From: Neobacillus terrae
GTDB lineage: Bacteria > Bacillota > Bacilli > Bacillales > Cytobacillaceae
Reading direction: 5' to 3'
DNA length: 64,000 bases
Assembly (NCBI RefSeq): GCF_011393025.1
Contig: NZ_JAAOEO010000004.1
Location: forward strand, 62,001-126,000
The notes beneath the pieces were generated by a model. That model was not told the DNA's origin and ran no database searches. It worked only from the letters and a program-made list of their open reading frames with translations. Position numbers and translations under genes: made by a program. Each line of letters opens with the position of its first letter. Position 1 is the stretch's first letter. This document shows positions 20,516 to 32,921 of this stretch, piece by piece.

Positions 20516-20532
20516 CCTTATCTGCTAAATGA

Positions 20533-23005
<2,473 letters not shown>

Positions 23006-23118
23006 CTTACTCACCTCCCTTAAAGCAAAACTTTTCACTAAAATCTTTAAAAGATACCTGGTACCAAAAGATCCAGGCATTTAAAATTTTACGGGTAAAA
23101 GCTAATAGTCATGTAAAT

Positions 23119-23141
23119 GGGTGGAATAAGGTATTCCACCC
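23119..23141 (-). other. Perfect hairpin in the hrcA-grpE gap
   Basis: GGGTGGAATA-CCT-TATTCCACCC, a ten-pair stem with three-base loop and no T-run. Likely an mRNA processing or stability element rather than a terminator. Confidence 0.65.
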
Positions 23142-23160
23142 TTAAACAATATTTCCAGCG

Positions 23161-24198
23161 TTATCTGGTTTGATACAATTTTGATAAAAGTGATGATAAA
23201 TCCTTGCTTAAGAATTCAAGCAGGCCAATAACACGAGAATACTCCATCCTGGTTGGACCCAGGATCGCGATGGTGCCAAGATTTTCTTTGCCAGCAGAAT
23301 ATGTGGCAGTTATCAGACTGCAATTTTCCATCGCACTAATATCATTTTCCCTGCCAATCTTAACATTAATCCCGATTGGATTTTTTCGTATTAAATCAAA
23401 GACCCGGTCTTCTTCCTCGATCATGTTTAGAAGACTTCTTATTTTAGAGATATCATTATGAAATTCAGGCTGGCTCAGCATATTGGTTTTTCCGCCAAAG
23501 AATAATTTTTCACTTACAGGCATTTTGAAAGCCTCAGCGATACCATATAGCAGAAAATCGTAGTTGTGGATATGCTGCTTTAACAGCATGGCCACTTCTT
23601 TAAAAATCTTATCATTAAGTACTTCGAGCGGCACATTGGTCAAACGTTCATTTAGAATATTAACCGTCTTTTCCAGATCTGAAGGGTCAATTGCAGGAGG
23701 CAAATGGAATGTCCTGTTTTCGACATGTCCTGTATCCGTAACTATGATCGCAATAGCCGTTTCTTTATTTAAAGGGATTATCTGAATCCTTTTAAGTTTA
23801 TTAATGCTAGCGGCAGGGCCGAGCACAATGGAAGTATAGTTGGTTAATTCTGACAGAATTTTTGCCGACCTTTGAATAATCTTTTCAAATTCATAGATTC
23901 GCTCTGCAAAAATGGACTTTATTGTCGTAATATCCTGTTGGTTCAGCCTTTTTGGCGACAGCAAATGGTCGACATAATAGCGATAACCCTTTTCCGACGG
24001 AACCCGCCCTGAGGAAGAATGGGTCTTTTCAATAAAGCCCAATCCTTCAAGATCAGCCATTTCATTTCGGATTGTTGCCGAACTAAAAGAAATCTCTTCT
24101 TTTTTCGACAAAGACCTTGAGCCGACAGGTTGTGCAGATCGAATAAAGTCATCAACAATTACCTGGAGAATCAACAATTGACGATCTGTTAACAACAT
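23161..24198 (-). CDS. hrcA: Heat-inducible transcription repressor HrcA
   Basis: Represses the dnaK and groE operons by binding CIRCE; needs GroEL for activity. 345 residues: N-terminal winged HTH ([22 protein letters not shown] ... [13 protein letters not shown]), then the dimerisation/GAF-like region. GAGGTGATGA precedes ATG. First gene of hrcA-grpE-dnaK-dnaJ-prmA, autoregulated by the CIRCE just upstream. Confidence 0.96.
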   Translation of the reverse strand: MLLTDRQLLILQVIVDDFIRSAQPVGSRSLSKKEEISFSSATIRNEMADLEGLGFIEKTHSSSGRVPSEKGYRYYVDHLLSPKRLNQQDITTIKSIFAERIYEFEKIIQRSAKILSELTNYTSIVLGPAASINKLKRIQIIPLNKETAIAIIVTDTGHVENRTFHLPPAIDPSDLEKTVNILNERLTNVPLEVLNDKIFKEVAMLLKQHIHNYDFLLYGIAEAFKMPVSEKLFFGGKTNMLSQPEFHNDISKIRSLLNMIEEEDRVFDLIRKNPIGINVKIGRENDISAMENCSLITATYSAGKENLGTIAILGPTRMEYSRVIGLLEFLSKDLSSLLSKLYQTR

Positions 24199-24210
24199 TC
24201 ATCACCTCTG

Positions 24211-24237
24211 TTAGCACTCCTATGAACCGAGTGCTAA
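24211..24237 (-). promoter_or_regulatory. CIRCE operator
   Basis: Perfect TTAGCACTC-N9-GAGTGCTAA, 13 bases before the hrcA start and just downstream of the promoter. Confidence 0.98.
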
Positions 24238-24249
24238 ATCTAATAATAA

Positions 24250-24277
24250 ATTATCAAAAAAGGTGGGAAGGTGTCAA
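24250..24277 (-). promoter_or_regulatory. Sigma-A promoter of the heat-shock operon
   Basis: TTGACA (24272-24277), 16-base spacer, GATAAT (24250-24255) on the minus strand, directly upstream of CIRCE. Confidence 0.85.
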
Positions 24278-24435
24278 TGATTTCATATCAAGAAATACAG
24301 ATGGAAATTCGGAAAATATTCCCGGTCCCGCTAAGCCTCATTTTATCAACAGCTTTCTAGATTCTAGAAGTGATGAAAGCTAAAGGAAAAGCGTAACAGA
24401 ATATTGTTCTTTAATTTATAAGCTTGCTTCAAACT

Positions 24436-25578
24436 CTAATTTGACACTCCTAAAAACATTTGGAAGACTTCATTGCCAAGCATTCGTCCTTTATGACTTA
24501 AAAAGACCCTTCCATCCTCTATTTCAATCAAGCGTCTTTCAAGTAGTTGTTTAATTTCTTTGCCATAGGTCATCATGAGATCCCGATTAAATTTATCTGT
24601 AAACCCTTGAATGGAAACGCCTTCTGTTTTCCTGAGGCCAAGGAACATTTCTTCCTCCATTTTTTCAGGGAGGGTCACCCGATGTTCATCTAATACAGGC
24701 AAATTTCCACTGCTAATTTGGTCCATATATTTCTTCAACGGACCTATATTGGAATTTCTCCAGCCATCCGTATAGCTATGTGCTCCGGCCCCAAATCCAA
24801 AGTATTCCTCATTGTTCCAATAAGTAAGATTATGCCGGCTTTCGTATCCAGGAAGGGAAAAATTACTGATTTCATATTGTTTAAAGCCGTGTTTAGCCAT
24901 TTCTCCCATTAATAATTCATACATGGCTGCTTCGATATCTTCACCAGGAAGAGGAAGTTTGCCCTTTCGCATTAGATTATAAAAAACGGTTTTCGGCTCA
25001 ATGATGAGAGAATAGCCAGAATAGTGCTGTATACCAAGACTGAAGGCTGTTTTTAATGATTCTTTAAAATCATCATACGTCTGGCCCGGGAGACTGTATA
25101 TTAAATCAATACTTATATTTTCAAAGCCTGCATTTTTCGCCTTTTCTATCGTGTTAAATACATCCTTAGCTCTGTGAACGCGTCCAATTGATTTTAGTAA
25201 TTCATCATTAAAAGTTTGAACTCCGAGACTGAGCCGATTTACTCCTGCATCCTTTAGGACTTTTAGTTTTTCAAATGAAAGATCACCAGGATTAGCCTCA
25301 AAGGTAAACTCTGCTCCGGCAGCCAATTTTAAATTCTTGTGGATACTGTTGCATAGCTGTTCCAATTGCCTTTCATTTAAGGAGGTTGGCGTTCCTCCGC
25401 CTACAAAAATGGTTTGAAGCGGTCCTGAACCGTATTTTTGCAGTGTAAGCTCCATCTCCCTGTCCATCGTCTTTAAATATTCATCAACAGGCTGTCCCTT
25501 GAGGAATACCTTGTTAAAATCACAATAATGACAAATATGCTCACAAAACGGTATATGGATATATGCTGCCTGTATCAT
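24436..25578 (-). CDS. hemW: HemW (HemN-like) radical SAM heme chaperone
   Basis: 380 residues of the coproporphyrinogen III oxidase-like family. Radical SAM cluster CEHICHYCDFNK at residues 13-24, with no extra N-terminal extension of true HemN; such proteins bind heme and insert it in respiratory enzymes. GGGTPTSL, FEANPGDL and a C-terminal HemN domain are visible. AGGGAAG precedes ATG. A weak hairpin without T-run (about 24350-24382) lies downstream. Confidence 0.94.
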   Translation of the reverse strand: MIQAAYIHIPFCEHICHYCDFNKVFLKGQPVDEYLKTMDREMELTLQKYGSGPLQTIFVGGGTPTSLNERQLEQLCNSIHKNLKLAAGAEFTFEANPGDLSFEKLKVLKDAGVNRLSLGVQTFNDELLKSIGRVHRAKDVFNTIEKAKNAGFENISIDLIYSLPGQTYDDFKESLKTAFSLGIQHYSGYSLIIEPKTVFYNLMRKGKLPLPGEDIEAAMYELLMGEMAKHGFKQYEISNFSLPGYESRHNLTYWNNEEYFGFGAGAHSYTDGWRNSNIGPLKKYMDQISSGNLPVLDEHRVTLPEKMEEEMFLGLRKTEGVSIQGFTDKFNRDLMMTYGKEIKQLLERRLIEIEDGRVFLSHKGRMLGNEVFQMFLGVSN

Positions 25579-25785
25579 GCTTTCACTTCCCTATATTCTT
25601 CACTTTTTCAACCTTATTCTTCGACTGGCTTAACCGTCGGATTTCTTACTAGGCCTCACTGCGGGCCCCTGGGAGCACGTTTTTCCGCAGGGACACTAAG
25701 CTGGCATCCTCTAAATTAGCACCGGACAAATGCCTTTTACACATGCCTTTTACAACCAGCCCCACTGCTTAACAGAGTCTTTAAT

Positions 25786-25829
25786 AAAAAAAGAGGCTAG
25801 AATCCCTGAAGCAGGTAAGTCTAACCTCT
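25786..25829 (-). terminator. Terminator after lepA
   Basis: AGAGGTTAGA ... TCTAGCCTCT (one G-T pair region) with a 24-base loop followed by seven T on the minus strand. Upstream of it, 25600-25770 holds GC-rich DNA resembling a decayed dispersed Bacillus repeat (ACTGCGGGCCCCTGGGAGC, TTTTTCCGCAGGG). Confidence 0.7.
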
Positions 25830-25840
25830 CTCTATAGACT

Positions 25841-27676
25841 TTATTTCTTTGGATTGGTATCATCCATTTTCAATACGGCCATAAAGGCTTCCTGAGGCAC
25901 TTCTACGGATCCAACCTGTTTCATCCGTTTTTTACCTTCTTTTTGTTTTTCTAATAGTTTACGTTTACGGGATATATCTCCGCCGTAACATTTAGCCAGA
26001 ACGTTTTTGCCCATCGATTTAATGGTTGATCGAGCAATGATTTTTTGGCCAACCGCTGCTTGGATAGGTACCTCAAACTGCTGTCTTGGAATTAATTCTT
26101 TCAGCTTTTCTACGATAACCTTTCCACGCTCGTAGGCAAAATCGTTGTGAACAATAAAACTCAAGGCATCTACTTTCTCCGAATTAAGCAGAATGTCCAT
26201 TTTGACAAGCTTGGAAGGCTTGTACCCTATTAACTCATAATCAAATGAAGCATAGCCTTTTGTGCTTGATTTTAATTGATCGAAGAAATCGTAGACTATT
26301 TCCGCCAGCGGCAATTCATAAACAATGCTGACACGATTCTGATCAAGATACTGCATATCACCAAAGATTCCCCGTTTTTGCTGACAGAGTTCCATAATCG
26401 CTCCTACATAATCATTAGGTGCCATCATCGTTGCTTTTACGTATGGCTCTTCAACCCGGTCAATTTTCTGAGGATCAGGTAAATTAGAAGGATTATCCAC
26501 ACTAATTTCAGTGCCGTTAGTCATTATAACGTGATAGATAACGCTTGGGGCTGTTGTAATTAAATCAATCTTAAATTCGCGTTCAATACGCTCCTGTATA
26601 ATTTCCATGTGCAGCAAACCTAAAAATCCGCATCGGAATCCAAATCCCAATGCCTGGGAGGTTTCAGGCTCAAACTGTAAAGCTGCATCATTCAACTGAA
26701 GCTTTTCAAGAGCATCACGCAAGTCATTAAACTTTGCAGTATCGATTGGATATAGTCCGCAATAAACCATCGGATTCAATTTACGGTAGCCAGGTAATGC
26801 CTCAGTTGCACCATTTTTAGCATTTGTAATCGTATCACCGACTCTTGTGTCCCCTACATTTTTTATTGCTGCTGTAAGGAACCCAACATCACCAACCGTC
26901 AATTCATCGCATAAAGTAGTTTTTGGCGTGAATACTCCAACTTCAATTACTTCAAATTCTTTTCCGGTTGCCATCATCTTAATTTTGTCACCGGCTTTTA
27001 CTGACCCTTCCACTACTCGGATATAGGCAACTACTCCACGATAAGCATCGTATAGAGAATCAAAAATCAGTGCTTTCAAAGGTCCCTCAGGATCTCCAGT
27101 TGGGGCAGGCACATTTGCAACAACCTGTTCCAAAATATCCTCAATACCAATTCCCTCTTTTGCGGAAGCTAATACTGCTTCTGAAGCATCTAGTCCAATT
27201 ACTTCTTCAATTTCATTTCGAACTCTTTCCGGGTCGGCACTAGGGAGGTCAATTTTATTGATGACCGGTAAGATTTCCAGGTCGTTATCCAATGCCAAAT
27301 ATACATTAGCAAGTGTCTGTGCCTCAATTCCCTGTGCAGCATCTACAACAAGGACTGCTCCTTCACATGCCGCAAGGCTGCGGGATACCTCATAGGTAAA
27401 GTCGACGTGCCCCGGGGTATCAATCAGATGAAGGATATATTCTTCTCCATCCTTAGCTGTATATTTTAGCTGAACAGCATTTAATTTAATTGTAATGCCC
27501 CGTTCCCGTTCCAAATCCATGGAATCCAGAAGCTGAGCTTTCATTTCTCTCGATGATAAGGCATTTGTTTTCTCGAGGATTCGGTCGGCAAGAGTAGATT
27601 TGCCGTGATCAATATGGGCTATTATGGAAAAATTTCTTATTTTGGATTGTCTTTTAAGTTTATCTTCTCTATTCAT
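25841..27676 (-). CDS. lepA: Elongation factor 4 (LepA)
   Basis: Ribosome-associated GTPase acting on translation/ribosome assembly under stress. 611 residues: G1 [10 protein letters not shown]3 DTPGHVDF, G4 NKIDLP, plus the LepA-specific C-terminal domain ending around [18 protein letters not shown]. Start ATG with AGGAGTGA. Promoter TTGAAT-N17-TATAAT upstream. Confidence 0.97.
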   Translation of the reverse strand: MNREDKLKRQSKIRNFSIIAHIDHGKSTLADRILEKTNALSSREMKAQLLDSMDLERERGITIKLNAVQLKYTAKDGEEYILHLIDTPGHVDFTYEVSRSLAACEGAVLVVDAAQGIEAQTLANVYLALDNDLEILPVINKIDLPSADPERVRNEIEEVIGLDASEAVLASAKEGIGIEDILEQVVANVPAPTGDPEGPLKALIFDSLYDAYRGVVAYIRVVEGSVKAGDKIKMMATGKEFEVIEVGVFTPKTTLCDELTVGDVGFLTAAIKNVGDTRVGDTITNAKNGATEALPGYRKLNPMVYCGLYPIDTAKFNDLRDALEKLQLNDAALQFEPETSQALGFGFRCGFLGLLHMEIIQERIEREFKIDLITTAPSVIYHVIMTNGTEISVDNPSNLPDPQKIDRVEEPYVKATMMAPNDYVGAIMELCQQKRGIFGDMQYLDQNRVSIVYELPLAEIVYDFFDQLKSSTKGYASFDYELIGYKPSKLVKMDILLNSEKVDALSFIVHNDFAYERGKVIVEKLKELIPRQQFEVPIQAAVGQKIIARSTIKSMGKNVLAKCYGGDISRKRKLLEKQKEGKKRMKQVGSVEVPQEAFMAVLKMDDTNPKK

Positions 27677-27720
27677 GGTAGTTCACTCCTACTATACTCG
27701 CACAATGTACACTATTTTTG

Positions 27721-27749
27721 ATTATATCAGCACGGTTGTGAAGATTCAA
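27721..27749 (-). promoter_or_regulatory. Sigma-A promoter of lepA
   Basis: TTGAAT (27744-27749), 17-base spacer, TATAAT (27721-27726) on the minus strand. Confidence 0.75.
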
Positions 27750-27814
27750 CGAAAACCCAAATTCCCTCTTTTTCCACCTACCACTTTTTAAGGAAGCACT
27801 TTTTTCGTCATTAT

Positions 27815-27847
27815 TAAAAAAGTGGTGCATCAGCTGCACCACTTTTG
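27815..27847 (-). terminator. Terminator after yqxA
   Basis: AAAGTGGTGCA-GCTGA-TGCACCACTTTTTT, 11 perfect pairs with a T-run; separates the spoIIP-yqxA unit from lepA. Confidence 0.9.
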
Positions 27848-27863
27848 AATTTTGAATTCTTAT

Positions 27864-28196
27864 TTATTCTCCTGTTATGGAGTTTATTAGTTTTTTCGAA
27901 GCTGAGGATATTCCCTTTGTAATTTTTTTACCCGTAACAGAGAAAAGATTCGAGCCCTGTATTTCTTCAAGCTGCTGTTTTTTCTCCTTAAGGTCATGTG
28001 CTGTAATTTCGTTTCCCAAAAGGGAGGCATTTTTTTCACCGTTCTCACCATTCTCCAGGCCAGCGGCTTTTGAGAATCCCTCAGCCTTATAGCCTTTCAT
28101 TTCATGGATTCCGTCATTGGCTATCTGCATCCCAGCCAAAACTGAAATAAACATGAGAGCAGCAGTCAAAAGACTTTTTAACATAAACTTTTTCAC
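27864..28196 (-). CDS. yqxA: YqxA family protein (DUF3679)
   Basis: 110 residues from a GTG start (GAGAGG eight bases upstream). One N-terminal membrane anchor or signal (MLKSLLTAALMFISVLAGMQIA), then a polar domain rich in E, N and K with ITAHDLKEKKQQLEEIQ. Follows spoIIP by 15 bases as in B. subtilis; function unknown, presumably sporulation-linked through the operon. Confidence 0.88.
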   Translation of the reverse strand: MKKFMLKSLLTAALMFISVLAGMQIANDGIHEMKGYKAEGFSKAAGLENGENGEKNASLLGNEITAHDLKEKKQQLEEIQGSNLFSVTGKKITKGISSASKKLINSITGE

Positions 28197-28211
28197 AACA
28201 AGCGCCTCTCT

Positions 28212-29420
28212 TTACTGTTTTGTTTTATTTTCAGTTCCGCCAGTGCCATTTACCTTTTCTGCCTGCCAATAATACTCGGCAAAAACGTCGGCAAGAGCCT
28301 CGGCTGATCGATTTAATTCTTCAAATGTATTATCCACACCGCCAAATTCAATTAAAAGTGATTTCCCATTTAAATCTTGATTGTATTTTCCGTTTGACCC
28401 CGGATCCTTTTTAAGGATAACTCCCCAGCTAAGACCCTTGTATTTTTTTTCAAGAAGACGATGAAGGTCTGTAGCAATTTTTTGATTTTGTTCATAATTG
28501 GGGTTTTTTCCCCCGATAACAAAGGAAAGTTTGGCATATGCTTTGCCATTTATCATAACTGTTGTTTGATCTTTTCGCCTCGAATCCCTGTGAATGTCTA
28601 TAATATACTGTAAATCCCTGTTGGAGGTCATCGCGGCTTGGACCAAAGGTCTTGATTCCTGATAGGCTACTGGCATCTTCAATCCTTTTTTCACAAAGTT
28701 ACCCATTACATCAGTTTTATCTTCAGCAGTTCCAATTCCCCTTGATTCAAGGCTTTCCTTAAGTTTATCTCCTACCATGGTTACATTGATTTTGGAGTGG
28801 TAAGCCAGGTTAGGATTAGTTACTCCTTTTAGATACGGCAAATAGGATTCCCGGTTATGGGTGAAATAAAGATAAACTACTTTTCTTCCTCCAGTTGTTT
28901 GTGAAGGGGCTGGAGATGAGGTGCTATCATTAGGTTTATTTAGGCTGTCCAAATTTTGCAGGGAAGCTTCACGTTCAGCCTCCATAATTTCAACAGGCGG
29001 TGCTGATTCCATTGGCATGTTAGTATAGTTGGCCCCTTCGCCAGCAACAAGAATTTGCCCGTCAAATTGGTCGAAGCCGGGAAGTTCACGGCCCAGAAGG
29101 CTGCGCGGATCATTTAAATTAATATTTGATGATAGTTTAAAAATAAGGTTGGCCATTTTTGGCCCTGCGGTTATGTCTCTTTCTAATTTCAGAAAATGGT
29201 GGTTTTCCCAGCCCATTAATTGATAGAGCAATTCACCATTAACACTATTGGCCGCTTCGTTTACAGAGGATGACGCAGGTCTGTATTGGGGCTTTATAGA
29301 AGTCAAAAGCCCGCTGATTGAAAAAATAAAAAACATAAACAACAACAGAAGCCCTACTAATTTTAGAATGGTTGTCCCTTGTATTGCTACAAAAGTGCCG
29401 GATATCCTAGTCTGTTTCAT
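28212..29420 (-). CDS. spoIIP: Stage II sporulation protein P
   Basis: Peptidoglycan amidase/endopeptidase of the SpoIIDMP engulfment complex, made in the mother cell. 402 residues from ATG 29420 (MKQTRISG), after AGAGGTGG. N-terminal membrane segment (LVGLLLLFMFFIFSISGLL), low-complexity linker, and C-terminal SpoIIP domain (VVYLYFTHNRESYLP, YIIDIHRDS, SLLIEFGGVDN). In order gpr, spoIIP, yqxA, lepA as in B. subtilis. No convincing sigma-E promoter was found. Confidence 0.95.
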   Translation of the reverse strand: MKQTRISGTFVAIQGTTILKLVGLLLLFMFFIFSISGLLTSIKPQYRPASSSVNEAANSVNGELLYQLMGWENHHFLKLERDITAGPKMANLIFKLSSNINLNDPRSLLGRELPGFDQFDGQILVAGEGANYTNMPMESAPPVEIMEAEREASLQNLDSLNKPNDSTSSPAPSQTTGGRKVVYLYFTHNRESYLPYLKGVTNPNLAYHSKINVTMVGDKLKESLESRGIGTAEDKTDVMGNFVKKGLKMPVAYQESRPLVQAAMTSNRDLQYIIDIHRDSRRKDQTTVMINGKAYAKLSFVIGGKNPNYEQNQKIATDLHRLLEKKYKGLSWGVILKKDPGSNGKYNQDLNGKSLLIEFGGVDNTFEELNRSAEALADVFAEYYWQAEKVNGTGGTENKTKQ

Positions 29421-29583
29421 GATTCCACCTCTCAAAACAATTCTAGTAAATCATATGACGTTACTAGATTTGGCAGAACCATTTATTAAGAGATTCGGAA
29501 ATATCTCTGGCAGAATCCATTGGAAAACAATATGTAAGCTCTTTTATTTTTTTATAACCATTGGGGTAACCAGTGTTTCCTTT

Positions 29584-29829
29584 GTTACCCCTTTTTCCTC
29601 TTTTGTGCCATTTGGGGTCATTAACCCCTCTTTAGTTACCCCTTTTTCCTCTTTTGTGCCATTTGGGGTCACTAAATGCCTTTTTAGTTACCCCTTTTTC
29701 CTCTTTTGTGCCATTTGGGGTCATTAAACGCCTCTTTAGTTACCCCTTTTTCCTCTTTTGTGCCATTTGGGGTCATTAAACGCCTTTTTAGTTACCCCTT
29801 TTTCCTCTTTTGTGCCTGGGGTCACTATA
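29584..29829. repeat. Minisatellite: five copies of a 51-52 bp unit between gpr and spoIIP
   Basis: Units start at 29584, 29635, 29687, 29739 and 29791, each GTTACCCCTTTTTCCTCTTT followed by TGTGCCATTTGGGGTCA and a variable T-rich tail; the last lacks the ATTT. A related GGGGTAACC sits just before (about 29562). Each unit holds GGGGT(A/C) on both strands, so single units can fold. It fills most of the 446-base gap 29421-29866. Apparent reading frames through it are repeat artefacts. Confidence 0.95.
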
Positions 29830-29866
29830 CCCTCATCTATCAGCAATAGGATGACAGTTCAATAAG

Positions 29867-30991
29867 CTATCTGGTCATAAACCCAGTGTTATCCTGATCA
29901 ATAGCATGATGAAGAGATGAATTAAGTCCTGATGCAATTAAATTAGCCATATCTTCAATAAAGACATCAACCTCTTTAGGTGTAACCATTAAGTTGTGGC
30001 CAAGAGGTGAAAGAACCTCGTAAATTAGTCTGCGTTTCTCTTCTTCCTCCAATGTCCCAATGATCCCTAGGAAAGTTTTCCTATGGTGCTCTTCAGGCAT
30101 GTCTTCCTCGGTAAGCTTTTTTCGTTTTCCAAAGTTCATCCCAGCTGGTGCCAAGGCTCGGGAAGGACGGTCCCCTTCTTTTAGCTCCTTGCCAAAATGT
30201 TTTAAAATAAAATCGATTGTATCACTGGTGATTGAAACTGCATCGACTACTGTTGGAACACCAATGGCTATTACAGGTATCCCTAGAGTCTCCTTACTAA
30301 GTTCTTTCCGCTTATTACCTACACCTGAGCCAGGATGAATTCCGGTATCCGATATTTGTATTGTGGAATTAACCCTTTCAATTGAACGTGAAGCAAGTGC
30401 ATCAATTGCAATAACAAAATCTGGCTTTGTTTTTTCGACGACACCAAAGATGATGTCACTAGTCTCAATTCCAGTCAAACCCATAACTCCAGGTGCCAAG
30501 GCGCTTACAGGCCGATAGCCTTCTTCAACGCTTTGCGGCTGCAGTTCAAATAAATGGCGGGTAACAAGGAGATTTTCACAAACGATCGGACCGAGGGCAT
30601 CAGGCGTTACATTCCAGTTTCCCAGACCTACGACTAGGCACGAAGCATCTTTACTAATGCCAATACCAGCTAAGAATTTTGCAAATTCCTCAGCGAAAAT
30701 TTTTTCTACCTTTTGCTGAAGCTCACTATTCTGGTCTCTAATGCCAGTTACTTCTATTGTCAGGTAACGCCCGGCTTTTTTCCCGATCTCCTGAACTCCC
30801 TCTGGCGTAATTTCAACCATTGAAACTTTTATATCATCTATATCTTTCTCTTTAATAATTACCCCATTTATCTGTGAAAGATTATCCTGTTCCTGTACAG
30901 TGGAAAATCTTTGTGCTAACGCCATTTCATTTGCCTCAATGGCAAGGTCGGTCCTGACTGAATACTTACTTAAATCCAGAGAGTCTTTCAT
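29867..30991 (-). CDS. gpr: Germination protease Gpr
   Basis: Spore protease that degrades small acid-soluble proteins at germination. 374 residues. The N-terminal propeptide includes [18 protein letters not shown], with the self-cleavage region similar to its SASP targets; DALASRS and [14 protein letters not shown] are typical family blocks. GGAGGGAATG precedes ATG. Expected to be sigma-G controlled. Confidence 0.96.
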   Translation of the reverse strand: MKDSLDLSKYSVRTDLAIEANEMALAQRFSTVQEQDNLSQINGVIIKEKDIDDIKVSMVEITPEGVQEIGKKAGRYLTIEVTGIRDQNSELQQKVEKIFAEEFAKFLAGIGISKDASCLVVGLGNWNVTPDALGPIVCENLLVTRHLFELQPQSVEEGYRPVSALAPGVMGLTGIETSDIIFGVVEKTKPDFVIAIDALASRSIERVNSTIQISDTGIHPGSGVGNKRKELSKETLGIPVIAIGVPTVVDAVSITSDTIDFILKHFGKELKEGDRPSRALAPAGMNFGKRKKLTEEDMPEEHHRKTFLGIIGTLEEEEKRRLIYEVLSPLGHNLMVTPKEVDVFIEDMANLIASGLNSSLHHAIDQDNTGFMTR

Positions 30992-31044
30992 GTATTACAT
31001 TCCCTCCATTCCATTCTTTTAGAAAAAATCCAGAAACTATTTCC

Positions 31045-31073
31045 TATCATTGCCTTTTTCCAAAAAAACATTC
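31045..31073 (-). promoter_or_regulatory. Possible sigma-F/G promoter of gpr
   Basis: Minus strand GAATG (31069-31073) and GGCAATGATA (31045-31054), which matches GGnnAnAnTA with one difference. Weak; spacing and the -35 are not ideal. Confidence 0.3.
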
Positions 31074-31134
31074 AGGGATTCCACTTATGTTTTCAAGCAA
31101 ATTAGCCCTATGGTATTGCAATATGTGCGGCTGT

Positions 31135-31162
31135 TTGATAAAATATCATTTGTTCTGATAAT
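31135..31162 (+). promoter_or_regulatory. Sigma-A promoter of rpsT
   Basis: TTGATA (31135-31140), 16-base spacer, GATAAT (31157-31162), 60 bases before the S20 start. Confidence 0.65.
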
Positions 31163-31222
31163 AATTGTGAATGTTTAAAGTCGAGTTCATATAGTCTCGA
31201 TTCTTTGTAGGAGGTGAATGGA

Positions 31223-31483
31223 ATGCCAAACATTAAATCTGCTATTAAGCGTGTTAAAACAAGCGAAGATCGTAACGCTCAAAATACAACTGCTAAATCT
31301 GCAATGCGTACTGCTGTTAAAAAAGCTGATGCTGCTGTTGTAAACAATGACAGCGCGGTTGCTAAAGAAGTATTTGCAGAAGCTGCTAGAAAATTAGACA
31401 AAGCTGCAGCAAAAGGTCTAATCCATAAGAATGCTGCTGCTCGTAAAAAATCTCGTCTTGCTAAAAAAATCAACGCTCTATAA
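31223..31483 (+). CDS. rpsT: 30S ribosomal protein S20
   Basis: 86 residues starting [20 protein letters not shown], basic and Ala/Lys rich, ending [18 protein letters not shown] 31223 follows GGAGGTG by six bases; the GTG three codons earlier overlaps the ribosome site. Monocistronic, divergent from gpr. Confidence 0.97.
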   Translation: MPNIKSAIKRVKTSEDRNAQNTTAKSAMRTAVKKADAAVVNNDSAVAKEVFAEAARKLDKAAAKGLIHKNAAARKKSRLAKKINAL

Positions 31484-31500
31484 TATAGCGTTCGTTAAAA

Positions 31501-31532
31501 AAAAACGATTCCCTTCGGAATCGTTTTTTTTA
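31501..31532 (+). terminator. Terminator after rpsT
   Basis: AAAAACGATTCC-CTTC-GGAATCGTTTTTTTT; strong stem, tetraloop and T-run. Confidence 0.93.
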
Positions 31533-31560
31533 TTATTGATTGAATAAAGGTTCAAACTTA

Positions 31561-31845
31561 AGAAAAGCGCAAGCGCCCGTTCAGCGAAGCAACTACCTGA
31601 GTAAACTTCCTGTAATGGCTTCTCTGAATAGACGACATGCAGCTTTGCGACGAGCTGAACATAAGCTTCCTTGAAAAAGCTGTGGCGCAGGAGCACTTGA
31701 GTTCGATGTTGACTTATCGTAGGGAGAAGCGGGTTGGACACTAGCTGCACCAAGTATCACCTACGGTCATATTTGATGCAAGATACTCAAGGAAGATTTA
31801 CAGAGATGAAAACTCGCTGGGCGCTGGAGCTAGACAATTTAAAAG
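31561..31845 (+). repeat. Dispersed structured repeat, copy B (most complete)
   Basis: Begins GAAAAGCGCAAGCGCCCGTT and ends GGGCGCTGGAGCTAGACAA; the terminal GCGCC / GGCGC can pair. Interior blocks match copy A over about 200 bases. Lies between the convergent rpsT and holA genes, after the rpsT terminator. A minus-strand open frame here is a by-product. Confidence 0.88.
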
Positions 31846-31873
31846 GGTAAAACTTAATACTTTTGTATCAATT

Positions 31874-31898
31874 CAAAAAACCCGGCTGCCGCCGGGTT
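31874..31898 (-). terminator. Terminator after holA
   Basis: AACCCGGC-GGCA-GCCGGGTTTTTT on the minus strand, seven bases after the holA stop. Confidence 0.9.
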
Positions 31899-31904
31899 CG
31901 CAAT

Positions 31905-32921
31905 TTATCTTTTTAACTTGAACAAAAACAGCTCTACAAGAAGCGATTTATTCATACCGCCGGTTTTCATTTGATAATCAGCCTCAGCCAAGGTTTCCAT
32001 TATGGCTGCTAGTTCTTCATCCGTAAACTTTGCAGCCTGTCCTGCGGCCAGTTTGACCCTGAAGGGGTGTACTTTCAGATACCCTGCCATCTGCTGTTGG
32101 CCATACCCTCTTCTCGAAAGCTCTTTTACCTGGTAAATTAACCGAAACTGTCCGGAAAGAAGAGCTAATATTTTTATTGGCTCTTCGTTCTGTTTCAAAA
32201 GATCGTAATAAATTCTTAGGGCCTCATCCATTTTACGCTGAACAACTTTTTCAATTAGAGTAAAAATATTCTGTTCAAGTGACCTTGCAACAAGCTTTTC
32301 AACAAGTTCCGCATCAATTATTGGCTCCTCTTTCGGATACAAGGCAAGCTTATCGACTTCACTGGCAAGCATGAACATATTGGTACCTGATAAAGAGATC
32401 ATTAGTTCAACGGCTTCAGGCTCTATTTCCACTCCATTTGAGTGTGCTCTTTCTTGAATCCATTTCTTCAGTTCATGCTCATTAAGCTTTTTCGCTTCTA
32501 CTGTAACAGCTTTTCTCTTCAGCTCCTTTGTAATCTTTTTCCGCTCATCTAGTTTTTCATAAGGTGCCGAGATTACAATAACAGAATAAGGTGCAGGCTC
32601 TTCAAGATAACGCTCAAGCCGAGATAACTGGTGTTCTGTTTTTTCCTTTACTTTTTCAGACGTTAAAAAAGCAGGATTATGTAAAAAGATTAGTTTTTTT
32701 TCACCCAGGAAAGGAAAAGTTTCAGCATCTTCCAAAGCAATTTCTATGGGTGTCTCTTCAAGATCATATACCGACAGATTAAAATCTTTTTCATCTTCCT
32801 CTAAAACCTGATTAATTAGCAGCTGCTTTGTTTCATTTATCAGGAACGCTTCCGGTCCATATACTAAATATATGGGAGCAATTTGTTTTTGCCTTATTTG
32901 TTTCCAAACATCTATTACCAT
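31905..32921 (-). CDS. holA: DNA polymerase III subunit delta
   Basis: Clamp-loader wrench subunit opening the beta sliding clamp. 338 residues, family length, with IAPIYLVYGPEAFLINETKQ at the N terminus, and the C-terminal EEPIKILALLSGQFRLIYQVKELSRRG typical of HolA/YqeN. GGGGGAG precedes ATG at about 11 bases. Located downstream of comEC as in B. subtilis, with yqzM between on the other strand. Confidence 0.94.
   Translation of the reverse strand: MVIDVWKQIRQKQIAPIYLVYGPEAFLINETKQLLINQVLEEDEKDFNLSVYDLEETPIEIALEDAETFPFLGEKKLIFLHNPAFLTSEKVKEKTEHQLSRLERYLEEPAPYSVIVISAPYEKLDERKKITKELKRKAVTVEAKKLNEHELKKWIQERAHSNGVEIEPEAVELMISLSGTNMFMLASEVDKLALYPKEEPIIDAELVEKLVARSLEQNIFTLIEKVVQRKMDEALRIYYDLLKQNEEPIKILALLSGQFRLIYQVKELSRRGYGQQQMAGYLKVHPFRVKLAAGQAAKFTDEELAAIMETLAEADYQMKTGGMNKSLLVELFLFKLKR

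Noticed and set aside
29421..29583. Sigma-E promoter of spoIIP
   Set aside because: CATATGAT near the start resembles a -10, but no matching ATATT-type -35 lies at the right distance.
29248..29727. 159-residue plus-strand frame with repeated SFVTPFSSFVPFG motifs
   Set aside because: It is produced by reading through the 52-bp minisatellite and antisense to spoIIP; no ribosome site and no family match.
29584..29829. CRISPR array
   Set aside because: The units are whole repeats with no unique spacers; only a short variable tail differs and no cas genes are near.
31478..31753. 91-residue minus-strand frame
   Set aside because: Lies in the rpsT terminator and repeat copy B; no ribosome site and composition of a shadow frame.
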